38,791 bases of DNA from Stramonita haemastoma (Eukaryota; Mollusca; Gastropoda; Neogastropoda; Muricidae). The DNA lies in the NCBI GenBank assembly GCA_030674155.1, contig CM060334.1, positions 15,726,986 to 15,765,776 on the forward strand, read 5' to 3'. Positions 29,755-38,791 of the stretch are shown piece after piece. Position numbers and translations under genes: made by a program. The notes under the pieces are model-generated. The model had not been told where the DNA came from. It searched no databases and was given only the letters and a program-made list of their open reading frames with translations. Position 1 is the stretch's first letter; the number at the start of each line of letters is the position of its first letter.

Positions 29755-29930
29755 AGGTGTTCCAACAACCTATGCAGTCGTTGGAGAGCAAGGTGTCAGA
29801 GACATCAGCTCCTCTAGGGAGTCTCCTCTCCCTCGCTGCTTTCCCTTCCCTGTCCCTTTATGGGGGCAGGTACCCATTCACACCTGCGTGAGCGGAGAAG
29901 GCTGTAGTGAAACACGAACGGGATACTCAT
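29755..29930 (-). mobile_element. SINE fragment (second module of 1541-1840 family)
   Basis: On the minus strand: GGTGTGAATGGGTACCTGCC, AAAGCAGCGAGGGAGAGGAG, GAGCTGATGTCTCTGACACC and TTGCTCTCCAACGACTGCAT. This is the order seen at 1685-1815. The tRNA/5S part is absent. Confidence 0.7.
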
Positions 29931-31723
29931 GAAAACTTCAAAGCAGGTCGTGCGTGCCTTTCAGAGACAGAGCACACTTATTAGCCCAGCAGCTCCGATC
30001 ATAAAAGATCAGAAAAAAGTGCCAAAGCAGTCAGAGCCTTTTAATTTCCTCCTGACCGCTGCTTCTACAATTATGTCCTGCTGATCCCAACTGAGACAAG
30101 TTTCAGAGTCGCCAGCAATTCGCACACCTGTGGCGAGCGAGCGTGCCGCAAGGAGGAAAAGAACAGGGCAATGAAACGATTGCACGGTAGAAGTCACGGG
30201 TGAAGCAATTTTGTTAAAGTTTGTACGCATTTTTGCCACAAATATGCAAGTGTGGGGTCACTAGGGCAAAGTCATATGCAATTTAGACATCATTTTCCTC
30301 TGTTTCACAATTATCTGACATTAATTTATTTCTTGAACCCTTCATATAGGCATAAAGTAAGAGTGTGTGTGTGTGTGCGTGTGTGCGTGCGTGCGTGCGT
30401 GCATGTGTGTGTTCTAAGTAAACAGAGGTTTTGTTCCTGCACAAAACCTAAAATTAATGTAGTTCTAAGTATCCACGAACTGCACAGATTAGACTGTAGA
30501 GCTACTGCAGACTTTGCTCCCACCAAGACTGAAGAGACTAAACAATAGTGCACCCATTACCTTCGTGACGGAAGACGGAGCTAACTAGGCTTTTCCTCAA
30601 GGAAAGATCCTCTCAATGCCACATCATCTTCCCTAAGCCACTATCTCGCCATTCTTGCCCCAAGGTAAAACCAAGGAAAAGGTCCTACCCTACCTAGCTG
30701 ATGTCCGCCAGAACCCGGCTATCCTAGTTGGCAGGAAACCTCTCCCACTACAAGATCAAGTTCTGAGAGGTAGGTACCAATAAAGTTAACTTCTAACACA
30801 AGGACAGTGGTGCGTGCCTGTCTACACCAATGACCGGGCCCACAGGACGACAGCTTCTAAAGAACAGAGAAAGGCCACACAAGGCTGTGCCTTTGAATTT
30901 TCTTTATGATCAGGAACCGCTGCAGCTTTCATAGCTGATCGAATCCATTCTTTTCCTGCAGCCAACCAAGGAAGGAGGGGCCTTTTGTGGAGTCTAATGA
31001 CTGCCTTCCGCTAGTTATTTAGACCACACCCCACAGTTTGCATTAAAAGGTCGTGGGATACGATAATTACTTAGAGTGCTTTTAAAAGTCGTTTATTTTC
31101 AAACATATTTCGGTTTAAGAAAATTCACTTTACACCCGTGTTTTTTTTTTCCATTCGGAAGTAAATTAACGTTTCGTTAACTGTGAATAAAGGATGGATA
31201 TTGTCATGTTTTGTAGATTTGATTATGAAAGGGGCAAGGTAGAAACAGACAGGCACTTCAAAGAGAGAGGGGAAAGGATTAAGGGGAGGAAAGAGAGTGA
31301 GAGAGACAGAGACAGACAGACATTTTCAACGTTAAGATATGCTGCACCACCTCTCTAGGGTGCAATACCATAATAATAATTATCATATGTATTAAATGTA
31401 TTCACTAAGCACAACAAATCAGTACACAATTCATATTCCTCACGTGAACAGCCAACTGTTTGTGTGTTTGCCTTAATGCTGTGCGCACAAGCACAGCTGT
31501 ACACACATTACTACTGGCCATAGGCTTGTTTTTTGTTTTCGTTGTGTTGGTTGGTTTTTTGTTGTACTGTTTGTTTGGGGTTTTTTTGGGGGGTTTGGTC
31601 TTTTGTGGGGAAGAAGGGAGGGAGGGGTTGTAGGCCATAGTTATATTACTGTTATTTGTCTAATTTAATGACTTTAAAGCCGCACCCCTTCTCCAATCCC
31701 CAGGACAACAATATCAACAAGAA
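29931..31723. other. Unique sequence with one GT array
   Basis: GT/GTGC array at 30362-30412. Otherwise about 1.7 kb of balanced sequence in which I found no exon, SINE or RNA gene. Purine-rich patch 31260-31320. Confidence 0.4.
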
Positions 31724-31725
31724 CA

Positions 31726-31806
<81 letters not shown>

Positions 31807-31955
31807 TGTGTGTGTGTGCACGCGAGTCCACAAATAAAGCTAATAATAGCAATATGATAATAGTGGTAGTAATAACAATAATAATAATGATATTTATATC
31901 ACTGATGATGGATGACGGTGAAGACGACGACAACGACGATAATGATAGTTATGAT
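31724..31955. repeat. GT / GTGC array followed by AAT and GAC-rich DNA
   Basis: GT to 31750, about 14 GTGC units to 31806, GT to 31820, then imperfect AATAAT and GACGAC patches. Confidence 0.92.
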
Positions 31956-32053
31956 AAATCAGCATGCATCCTACAAGATTCCGAACCGCTATTACATTTG
32001 CATTGATACTAAGTTTCCAAACTCGAACTGAAGTACGCATAGGCATGCATGTT

Positions 32054-32392
<339 letters not shown>

Positions 32393-32907
32393 GAGGCACA
32401 TTGTAATATTACATATATATTTTTAAGACATAGATACAAATATGTAGTGAGCGCATACACTATCCATACTTACATGCATTTAAATACCTGAACACACCCA
32501 AACATGTACCCATGCACTCAACATTTTGTCTAATATCACCATGTGAAGAGACGTAAAATTGAAGACCACACACTAACACACAGTGGACAGAGGGTTTTTC
32601 TTTTTCTTTGACCCTTCTTGAGTGTGGAGCAAATCAAAATCATATGATTGTCATTGATACCTTATTTTAATGCACTTGTGAAAACAAATCTACTGAACAT
32701 CAGTCCTAACTTACTTTACAGATTTTGAGGAAATTGGCGATACTCAGCACAATTCATTTTCTTTCATTAGAGAATACCTTACAAAAAGTTAACATTGACA
32801 TGACTCGTACATTATATTGCTTCTTATTTGAACTTAAGTAAATGAAAATAAAATCAACTCTTACTCGAAATCGAAATGCAGTTACCTTTAATTATTGTAA
32901 AATTGTT
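32393..32907. other. Unique AT-rich sequence
   Basis: No recognised feature apart from a weak SINE-end echo (GAAATGCAGTTACCTTTAA) at 32872. Confidence 0.4.
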
Positions 32908-33305
32908 GTGGATCAGTGGTCTCGAGGTAACGCGCCTGCCTAAAAGCGAAAAGTCCAGGTCGGTGTGTGCGGTGGTTCAAATCCCGTTTGGGCCCAAAAG
33001 TTTTCCCCATCCATTAGACCATGAGTGATGGTCTGGGTACTAGTCTTTCGGATGAAAAATAAGCCAAGATTCCGTGTGTTACACATCATTATTTAGCGCA
33101 CGTAAACGAACCCAAGGCAACAAAGGGGTTGTCCCCTGCAAAATTCTGTTTAAAAAAAATCCACACTGATAAGGAAAAAATACAGTTGCAGACAGGAAAA
33201 AGAAAAGAAAAGAATGGGTGATGCTACACTTGTGGCGACGAGCTCTCCCCGGGAAGGGTAGCCCGATTTCACGCAGAGAAATCTGCTGTGACAAAGAAGT
33301 ATGTA
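32908..33305 (+). mobile_element. Near full-length tRNA-headed SINE (TGTGACATAAAG tail family)
   Basis: The head is GGATCAGTGGTCTCGAGGTA, with B box GGTTCAAATCCCG at 32974, then GGGCCCAAAAG and the core AGTCTTTCGGATGAAAAATA. The body has GGCAACAAAGGGGTTGTCCC and ATTCTGTTTAAAAAAAATCC, and the tail GAGAAATCTGCTGTGACAAA. It mirrors the minus copy at 5319-5729 along its whole length. Confidence 0.85.
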
Positions 33306-33691
33306 ATAAAAAAAAATTTAAACAATATAATAAAAGTGGGCAAAGAACAGTAACATTCGGTAAACCTGCAATAGGTGAAACTCAGAGCTGTAGCCGAGAA
33401 AAGAAAAAATTAAGTCGTTAGTTCCAGCAGGCTTGAGAGACTGTGTGGTGGATTTGGTAGCTGTTGGTAATAACATTAAAAACCACACGACTCTGGTACA
33501 GAATATTTTCTGCTATAATAACAGTCATTATGATCGTTTTATTTTTAAGGCTGGTCTGTTTCACCAAATAGTAACTTTCACGTCTCTACTCCATACGCAC
33601 TAAAAACCTGTACTTTCTGCTCACAAAGTCTTTCATTTCAAACAAACCACATGATTCTCGGCTTACCATTATTTTTGGTCAGAGAATCCCC
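33306..33691. other. Unique sequence up to gap
   Basis: AT-rich, no recognised feature. Confidence 0.4.
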
Positions 33692-33791
33692 NNNNNNNNN
33701 NNNNNNNNNNNNNNNNNNNNNNNNNNNNNNNNNNNNNNNNNNNNNNNNNNNNNNNNNNNNNNNNNNNNNNNNNNNNNNNNNNNNNNNNNNN
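33692..33791. other. Assembly gap, 100 N
   Basis: Exactly 100 undetermined bases. The following 60 bp is C-rich with swollen C runs, so sequence close to the gap may be unreliable. Confidence 0.99.
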
Positions 33792-33899
33792 CCCCGTCCC
33801 CACCCGAATCCCCGCGACACCGGCCCCCCCCGTTTCCCGCACCAGGGGGTAGGTACATGTAGAAAAGGGCTTTTTCTTCTCGCCAAATCATCAGCACTC

Positions 33900-34190
33900 T
33901 CTTTCATCATCGTCATCATCATCATAAGCCAGCACAGCAGCAGCTCTTTGGGGATCGCGTCATCATCCCCTTTATCACCATCATGGGTTTTTGTCGTCAT
34001 CATCGCGTCGTCATCATCATCATCATTGTCGTCATCACACTCATCATCATCATTACATCGTCATCATCATTGTCGTCACATCATCACGTTATTTGCCCCC
34101 ATTTTTGGGTGCCCGCGTCGTCAACATCATCACCCCATCATCATCTCATCATCATCTATCGTTGTATCTCGTTTTCGTCAATGTTGTTAA
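33900..34190. repeat. Degenerate CAT/CGT trinucleotide region
   Basis: CATCAT units with GTCGTC variants, interrupted near 34095-34120. Confidence 0.85.
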
Positions 34191-34325
34191 GAATTATGAA
34201 AATAGTGAATGACGGTAGAAGTGGGAAACAGCAGAAACAGTACAAGTAATAGAAAGTGTTGTGTTAGACAGCGCCAGCAGTAGAAAATTGTGAGTATTAG
34301 CAGCAGTAAAGGCCGTAACGCCCGA

Positions 34326-34326
34326 A

Positions 34327-34401
<75 letters not shown>

Positions 34402-34475
34402 ATAGTAGTAGTAGTAGTAGTAGTAGACAGCAGCAGCAGCAGCAGCAGCAAGTAGCAGCAGCAGCAGCAGCAGTA
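34326..34475. repeat. CGT to AGT to CAG compound trinucleotide array
   Basis: About 14 CGT units, then about 19 AGT units with one slip, then about 14 CAG units with one slip. Three successive single-base changes of the repeat unit. Confidence 0.96.
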
Positions 34476-34711
34476 TTATTTTAATTTCATTGATTTATTC
34501 ATTATTTTGTTAAATCATTTATCCATGTAATCCCTTTTTTTCTTGGACAATCAATTCCAAATGTCTGACTCTAAAAATTCATCAGACTGCAAGAACATGG
34601 TGTACACACAGAGTTTTCACGTAAAAAAAAAGAAGATAACCCATCTGTATCAGAACTTTGAAACAATGACAAACTCTTTTTTTTGTATTTTGTATTAAAT
34701 TTTTATATTTG
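34476..34711. other. Unique AT-rich spacer
   Basis: No recognised feature. Confidence 0.4.
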
Positions 34712-34850
34712 TACCACTCTATGTCACAGCAGATTTCTGCGGGAAATTCGGGCTGCTCTCCCCGGGGAGAGCACGTCGCCACAAGTACAGCGCCTACCCA
34801 TTTTTTTTTTTCCTGTATGCAACTGTATTTGTTTCCCTATCCCTTGTTCT
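34712..34850 (-). mobile_element. Truncated SINE (TGTGACATAAAG tail family)
   Basis: CACTCTATGTCACAGCAGAT, GGGCTGCTCTCCCCGGGGAG and TGCAACTGTATTTGTTTCCC match the 3' third of 5319-5729 in the same orientation. Confidence 0.8.
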
Positions 34851-35229
34851 AAAGCAAGTGACTATGCTTAAAAACGAAAAAAGCAACAACAACAAAAAGG
34901 AATATGTTTGAAGACTTCCCTCAAAGATGAATAGATTGTCCATGATATAATGTACATTGCCAATTTACATACAATATTTACGTGTATGAAACAATACAAC
35001 CAATGCATGCAATGTGCGTGCGTGCGTGCGTGCGTGCGTGTGTTTGTGTGTGTGTGTGTGTGTTTGAGTTTTAATTGATAGAGTTCGTGGCCTATCTTTG
35101 GTTATTTTGCGGGGGAAACAAATCGTGAGAAGAAATTATTTGTTAAAAACTTCTGCATAATAAGTTAATGCAATTAGGTCAAACATCCACGAAAAGAAAA
35201 AAGAGCAGAAAAAGAAAGAAGACCAGCTT
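34851..35229. other. AT-rich spacer with GTGC/GT array
   Basis: GTGC and GT units at 35018-35064. Otherwise nothing recognised. Confidence 0.5.
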
Positions 35230-35570
35230 TTAAAGGGGCAGATGAAGAAGAGGGTGGAGGGGAGGGGGGGGGGGGAGATGAAGAGGTGGGTAGAGACTGA
35301 TCCCCCCCCCTCTTCTCCCTCTCCCTCTTCCAACCTCCCTTCTCTCTCTCTCTCCCTTCCTGTCTGCCTCTCCTCCCCCCCCCTCTCCTCTCTTTCTCCC
35401 CCCCTCTCTCTCTCTCTTTTCCCCCTCTCTCTTTCTCCCCCCCCCTCTCTCTCTCTCTGTCCCCCCTCTCTCCTTCTCCCCCCCCCCTCTCTCTCCTCTC
35501 TCACTTTCTACCCCTCTCCCTCCCCTACCCCCTCCCAACACACACACACACCCTGTCTCTCTCTTCCTTC
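35230..35570. repeat. Purine tract switching to CT/C-rich tract
   Basis: GGAGG-rich 35240-35300, then CTCTCC and C-run-rich to 35570, then CA. Ser/Pro/Leu and Arg/Glu/Gly frames are artefacts. Confidence 0.85.
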
Positions 35571-35985
35571 CCCTCACAAAAAAAAAACACCCAAAAAAAC
35601 CACCGCAAACGTCTTTTCATTCACCAGGTAAATTTGCAAACCTTTCCAGCCGCCTCAAACTCTCATCCCCTCACGTTCGCCTCAGATTTAGCCAAGACCA
35701 AGGGAGCCCCTGCCTTTTTTTTTTCTTTTTTTTTTTTTTGAAGGAAAGTAAGGGGGAGATAATGACAGTAGGCTGAGGAGAACCTGTGCGTGACCTCCCC
35801 TGCACCCTGCGCGCGCCCCTCAAATCAGAGCTAAGCCTCAACAAGCCAAGCCTCAAACAGGGCAGGCGAGACTCGAGAAAAAGAAAGCATTCCGGGGGTC
35901 TTTTTTTGTAGGGTAGGGATCACTTTCTCGTGTTGTCTCTCCCGAACGTGCGGAATGTTTCGGAAAGTTAGGAGGTGGTTGTTTT
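35571..35985. other. Mixed unique sequence
   Basis: A T-rich stretch at 35718-35739 and a GC-rich stretch with GCGCGCG at 35810. Palindromic AGGCTTGGCTTGTTGAGGCT-type near-repeats occur at 35830-35860 (minus strand). No exon could be framed. Confidence 0.35.
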
Positions 35986-36011
35986 TTTTTTTCGTTTGTT
36001 TTGGTTTGGTT

Positions 36012-36049
36012 GGGGGGGGGGGGGGGGTGGGGGTGGGGGGGGGGGGGGA
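36012..36049. repeat. G-run cluster
   Basis: Three G runs of about 16, 5 and 14 separated by single T residues, a strong quadruplex-type pattern. Confidence 0.85.
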
Positions 36050-36107
36050 GTTGTGTGTTTGTTTTTTGGTGTGGGATTTTTTTTTTTTTTTTTTACAGGG
36101 AGGCTGC

Positions 36108-36120
36108 ATTGATGATGATG

Positions 36121-36162
<42 letters not shown>

Positions 36163-36180
36163 CGATGACGATGATAAAGA
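36108..36180. repeat. GAT trinucleotide array
   Basis: About 20 GAT units ending in GACGATGACGATGATAAAG. Confidence 0.95.
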
Positions 36181-36182
36181 AG

Positions 36183-36903
36183 TAGAAGAAGAAGAAGAAG
36201 AAGAAGAAGAAGAAGAAGAAGAAGAAGAAGAAGAAGAAGAAGAAGAAAGAATTGCGACGAAGAAAGAAAAAGAAGAATTGCGAAGAAGAAGAAGAAGAAT
36301 TGCGGAAGAAGAAGAATTGCGAAGAGAAGAAGAGAATTGCGAAGAAGAAGAAGAATTGAGAAGAAGAAGAAAGAAGAAGAAGAAGAAGAAGAAGAAGAAG
36401 AAGAAGAAGAAGAAGAAGAAGAAGAAGAAGAAGAAGAAGAATTGCGAAGAAGAAGAAGAAGAAGAATTGCGAAGAAGAAGAATTGCGAAGAAGAAGAAGA
36501 AGAAGAATTGAAGAAGAAGAAGAATTGCGAAGAAGAAGAAGAAGAATTGCGAAGAAGAATTGCGAAGAAGAAGAATTGCGAAGAAGAATTGCGAAGAAGA
36601 ATTGCGAAGAAGAATTGCGAAGAAGAAGAAGAAGAAGAAGAAGAAGAAGAAGAAGAAGAAGAAGAAGAAGAATTGCGAAGAAGAAGAAGAAGAAGAATGC
36701 GAAGAAGAAGAATTGCGAAGAATGGAAGAAGAAGAATTGCGAAGAAGAAGGAGAAGAAGAAGAAGAAGAAGAAGAATGCGAAGAAGAAGAGAAGAAGAGA
36801 GAAGAAGAAGAAGAAGAAGAAGAAGAAGAGAAGAAGAAGAAGAAGAAGAAGAAGAAGAAGAAGAAGAGAAGAAGAGAAGGGGAGGAGGAGGAGGAGGAGG
36901 AGG
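36183..36903. repeat. 720-bp GAA array with AATTGCG interruptions
   Basis: GAA/AAG units are broken about 18 times by AATTGCG. Around 36547-36625 the unit becomes a 13-bp minisatellite, AATTGCGAAGAAG. It ends in GGA units. The giant minus-strand Phe/Ser/Leu frames and plus-strand Glu/Lys/Arg frames over it are artefacts. Confidence 0.97.
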
Positions 36904-36918
36904 ATAATGAAACTGATT

Positions 36919-37160
<242 letters not shown>

Positions 37161-37326
37161 CGACAGAGAAAGAGAGAGACACACACAGAGACAGAGAGGA
37201 GATGCAGAAACGCAAGAAAGCGCCTTCAAATCTAGGAGTTAAATATCTCCTCATCCCCTCCTTCCCCAACACCCCCCCCCCCCCCCCCGTCTGCACACAA
37301 ACCACCACCACCACCACCCTCCCCAG

Positions 37327-37457
37327 ATGACCTGCCGACAGAGTCACGTGAGGGTGAGGGGCGATACCCTATGTCCACACAGAGGTCAGTGCTGGCCTCT
37401 AGAGCCCTGACATGGTCAATAAGGAAGGTGGACAACACTACCGCCACTGCTAGCTAG
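37327..37457 (+). CDS. Weak candidate terminal exon
   Basis: The acceptor-like CCACCACCCTCCCCAG precedes 37327. One frame, starting GAC at 37329, then stays open for 43 codons to TAG, beginning DLPTESREGEGRYPMSTQRS. The minus strand of the same stretch also has an open frame (including LIDHVRALEASTDLCVDIGY) with a donor-like CAGGTC, so strand is uncertain. No domain is recognised and no partner exon is found. The stretch is flanked by low-complexity DNA and a SINE. It may be nothing. Confidence 0.15.
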
Positions 37458-37540
37458 GCTTGACCGCTCTACCTGTCTGTTCACTGGAAGCAGAAGGACA
37501 GGAAGATGGGTGATCATGGTGATGATGATGATCATTATCA

Positions 37541-37983
37541 TCATTCGGATGAGACTATAAACTGAGGCCCCCGTGTGCGCTCGCACGCAGAACATCTTAC
37601 GCACACGTTAAAATCCCGTTCCGCCTTTCGGAAGAAAAGGACATTGTGTGCCGGTAGGCGCGGATGACAACAAAAATAAAAACCAGCATGCACACAGGTG
37701 TCGTGTTTAGACACCATCCCCGAGGAGAAATCAGGGAGTTGGAGTGCCCAGGGTAGTTCAGGGCTGCATACTATTATGGCAACGTTCTGGCGGGTCCTGT
37801 GACGGCACTGGAACCATTCGTATCGGTCACTGCCTTTCCAATGGACCATTCCAGCGACATGGAGAGGGGGGGGGGGGGGTCTGCTGCATGGGTAACAGCT
37901 TGCCCTCCATATTTACTTATCCAGGCTTTGCGTTTTAGAGCCTAGGGTGCAACTCCATAGTCTTTTGAGACTGACGGATGCCT
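37541..37983 (+). mobile_element. Composite SINE, long-tail version, head missing
   Basis: Starts inside the core at CATTCGGATGAGACTATAAA and runs to GACGGATGCCTAC, matching 2233-2677 throughout, including the internal G run (37867-37879). The tRNA head is replaced by a GAT-rich stretch with a small palindrome (37517-37540). The core stem 37572-37579/37600-37607 is intact. Confidence 0.85.
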
Positions 37984-38017
37984 ACCTGATGATGATGTCT
38001 ATTTCTTTTTTCTTTTC

Positions 38018-38446
38018 TTTTTTGCTGCCTCATCTTCTGTAAGCCACAGAATCAGAGACAATCTCTTTTATTGCATGATGATCAATGACGATGAGAACAA
38101 TGTAATGGTGCTGCTATGGAAGTGCATCTGCTTTGAGCTATGGGACAACGTGACAAGACTGTACGCTCTCTATCATAATGATGATCTATCCCGGCGTCAA
38201 CCAGGCCCGAGAGATACAGACACCTGCAGTATAGGTCAGGTGGTTGAAGCAACACTCAAATTCGCAACCGTCTAGGTAGATGAAGCTCGACTGTGTGGTC
38301 CCAGTCTTCCCAATGAGCCCACAGAACACTCATTCTGGGTAGGAGCTGGCCATAGCCCGAAAAAATCCCTATGAATCTCGTGGGATTGGAACCTGCGCCC
38401 TTCCAGTAGGTAACCTGAGGTGCTAACCACAGCGCCAAGGCGGCTG
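38018..38446 (-). mobile_element. Full-length tRNA-headed SINE (CATTGGGAAGAC family)
   Basis: On the minus strand: GGCGCTGTGGTTAGCACCTC (A box), GCAGGTTCCAATCCCACGA (B box), GTGGGCTCATTGGGAAGACT, GTGTCTGTATCTCTCGGGCC, TGCACTTCCATAGCAGCACC and GAAGATGAGGCAGCAAAAAA. It follows the order of 13052-13521 but without the inserted TTTA array, so it is the better reference copy. Confidence 0.87.
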
Positions 38447-38575
38447 CTTTGTTGTTGTTTTTGTCGCTCCTCGACCACAGCTCCGAGGTTCACCAATGGT
38501 AGGATGTTGTGTATGCAGCCCTGTTTTTACCTACCACTAAGACAGCCGCATTCCGACTTTGGGAATGCTGTCTCA
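38447..38575 (-). mobile_element. SINE 3' end (12399-12791 family)
   Basis: CCTCGACCACAGCTCCGAGG, TTCACCAATGGTAGGATGTT and AAGACAGCCGCATTCCGACT are the reversed 3' end. It abuts the SINE at 38018-38446. Confidence 0.75.
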
Positions 38576-38625
38576 ACATGACACGGGCGTGTTGTATGTT
38601 TTGTTTTTATGTTCATATCATTTTG

Positions 38626-38722
38626 TCATCCATTCTTACCCCCACGCCGTGGCCTACTCTCCCGTAAAGGAACGTCGGGTTTGAACGTGTGCGCAAGATG
38701 TTCTGCATGCGTTCGTTGGTTG
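38626..38722 (-). mobile_element. SINE core fragment (minus)
   Basis: GGCCTACTCTCCCGTAAAGG and GTGTGCGCAAGATGTTCTGC are the reversed shared core of the 6153-6482 type. The element is cut off after GCATGCGTTCG. Confidence 0.7.
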
Positions 38723-38791
38723 GTTTGATTGTCTTAGAATCCCAGAGGAACTATCCAATTCAGGGACTGTGCCATCAACAGGCCATCACTC

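Overview
This window looks like nuclear DNA from a marine gastropod mollusc, most likely a caenogastropod. The evidence is a very high load of simple-sequence repeats, short introns with GT-AG signals, and many copies of tRNA-headed SINEs whose body and tail sequences I recall from snail genomes. That recollection was not checked against a database. There are no operons, no ribosome-binding sites and no convincing tRNA or rRNA gene. Two blocks of exactly 100 N (17156-17255 and 33692-33791) are assembly gaps.

Only one host gene can be supported. Two plus-strand exons, 686-818 and 2913-3165, are joined by a 2.1-kb intron with a GTGAGG donor and a CAG acceptor. The codon phases match exactly across the junction. 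The spliced peptide reads as a divergent scavenger receptor cysteine-rich (SRCR) domain ending in a stop at 3163-3165. Exons further upstream would lie left of the window. One weak further exon candidate is at 37327-37457.

Layout: 1-3200 holds a 114-bp tandem repeat, a tandemly duplicated SINE core and the SRCR gene end. Positions 3300-8900 hold a probable minus-strand solo LTR (3347-3886), a 200-bp tandem duplication and several SINEs. Positions 8900-15900 hold diverged repeats, a 430-bp pentanucleotide array, a full-length minus-strand SINE and a candidate inverted-repeat element. Positions 15900-17255 are homopolymer-rich, probably poor consensus beside a gap. Positions 17256-25000 are dominated by CT, CATA, ACT, CA and GTGC arrays with eroded SINEs. 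Positions 24973-25331 encode the C-terminal end of a non-LTR retrotransposon protein. Positions 25760-33690 are mostly unique sequence with a decayed 26-bp minisatellite and another SINE. Positions 33900-37320 are trinucleotide and purine-rich arrays, including a 720-bp GAA tract. The last 1.2 kb is a mosaic of SINE copies.

Nothing here forms a multi-gene system. The most interesting material is the modular SINE set. At least six families share heads, cores or tails. One fuses a tRNA-like head to 5S rRNA control-region sequence, and another carries a core hairpin with one compensatory base pair. Most long open frames in this window are translations of microsatellites or SINEs and are not genes.
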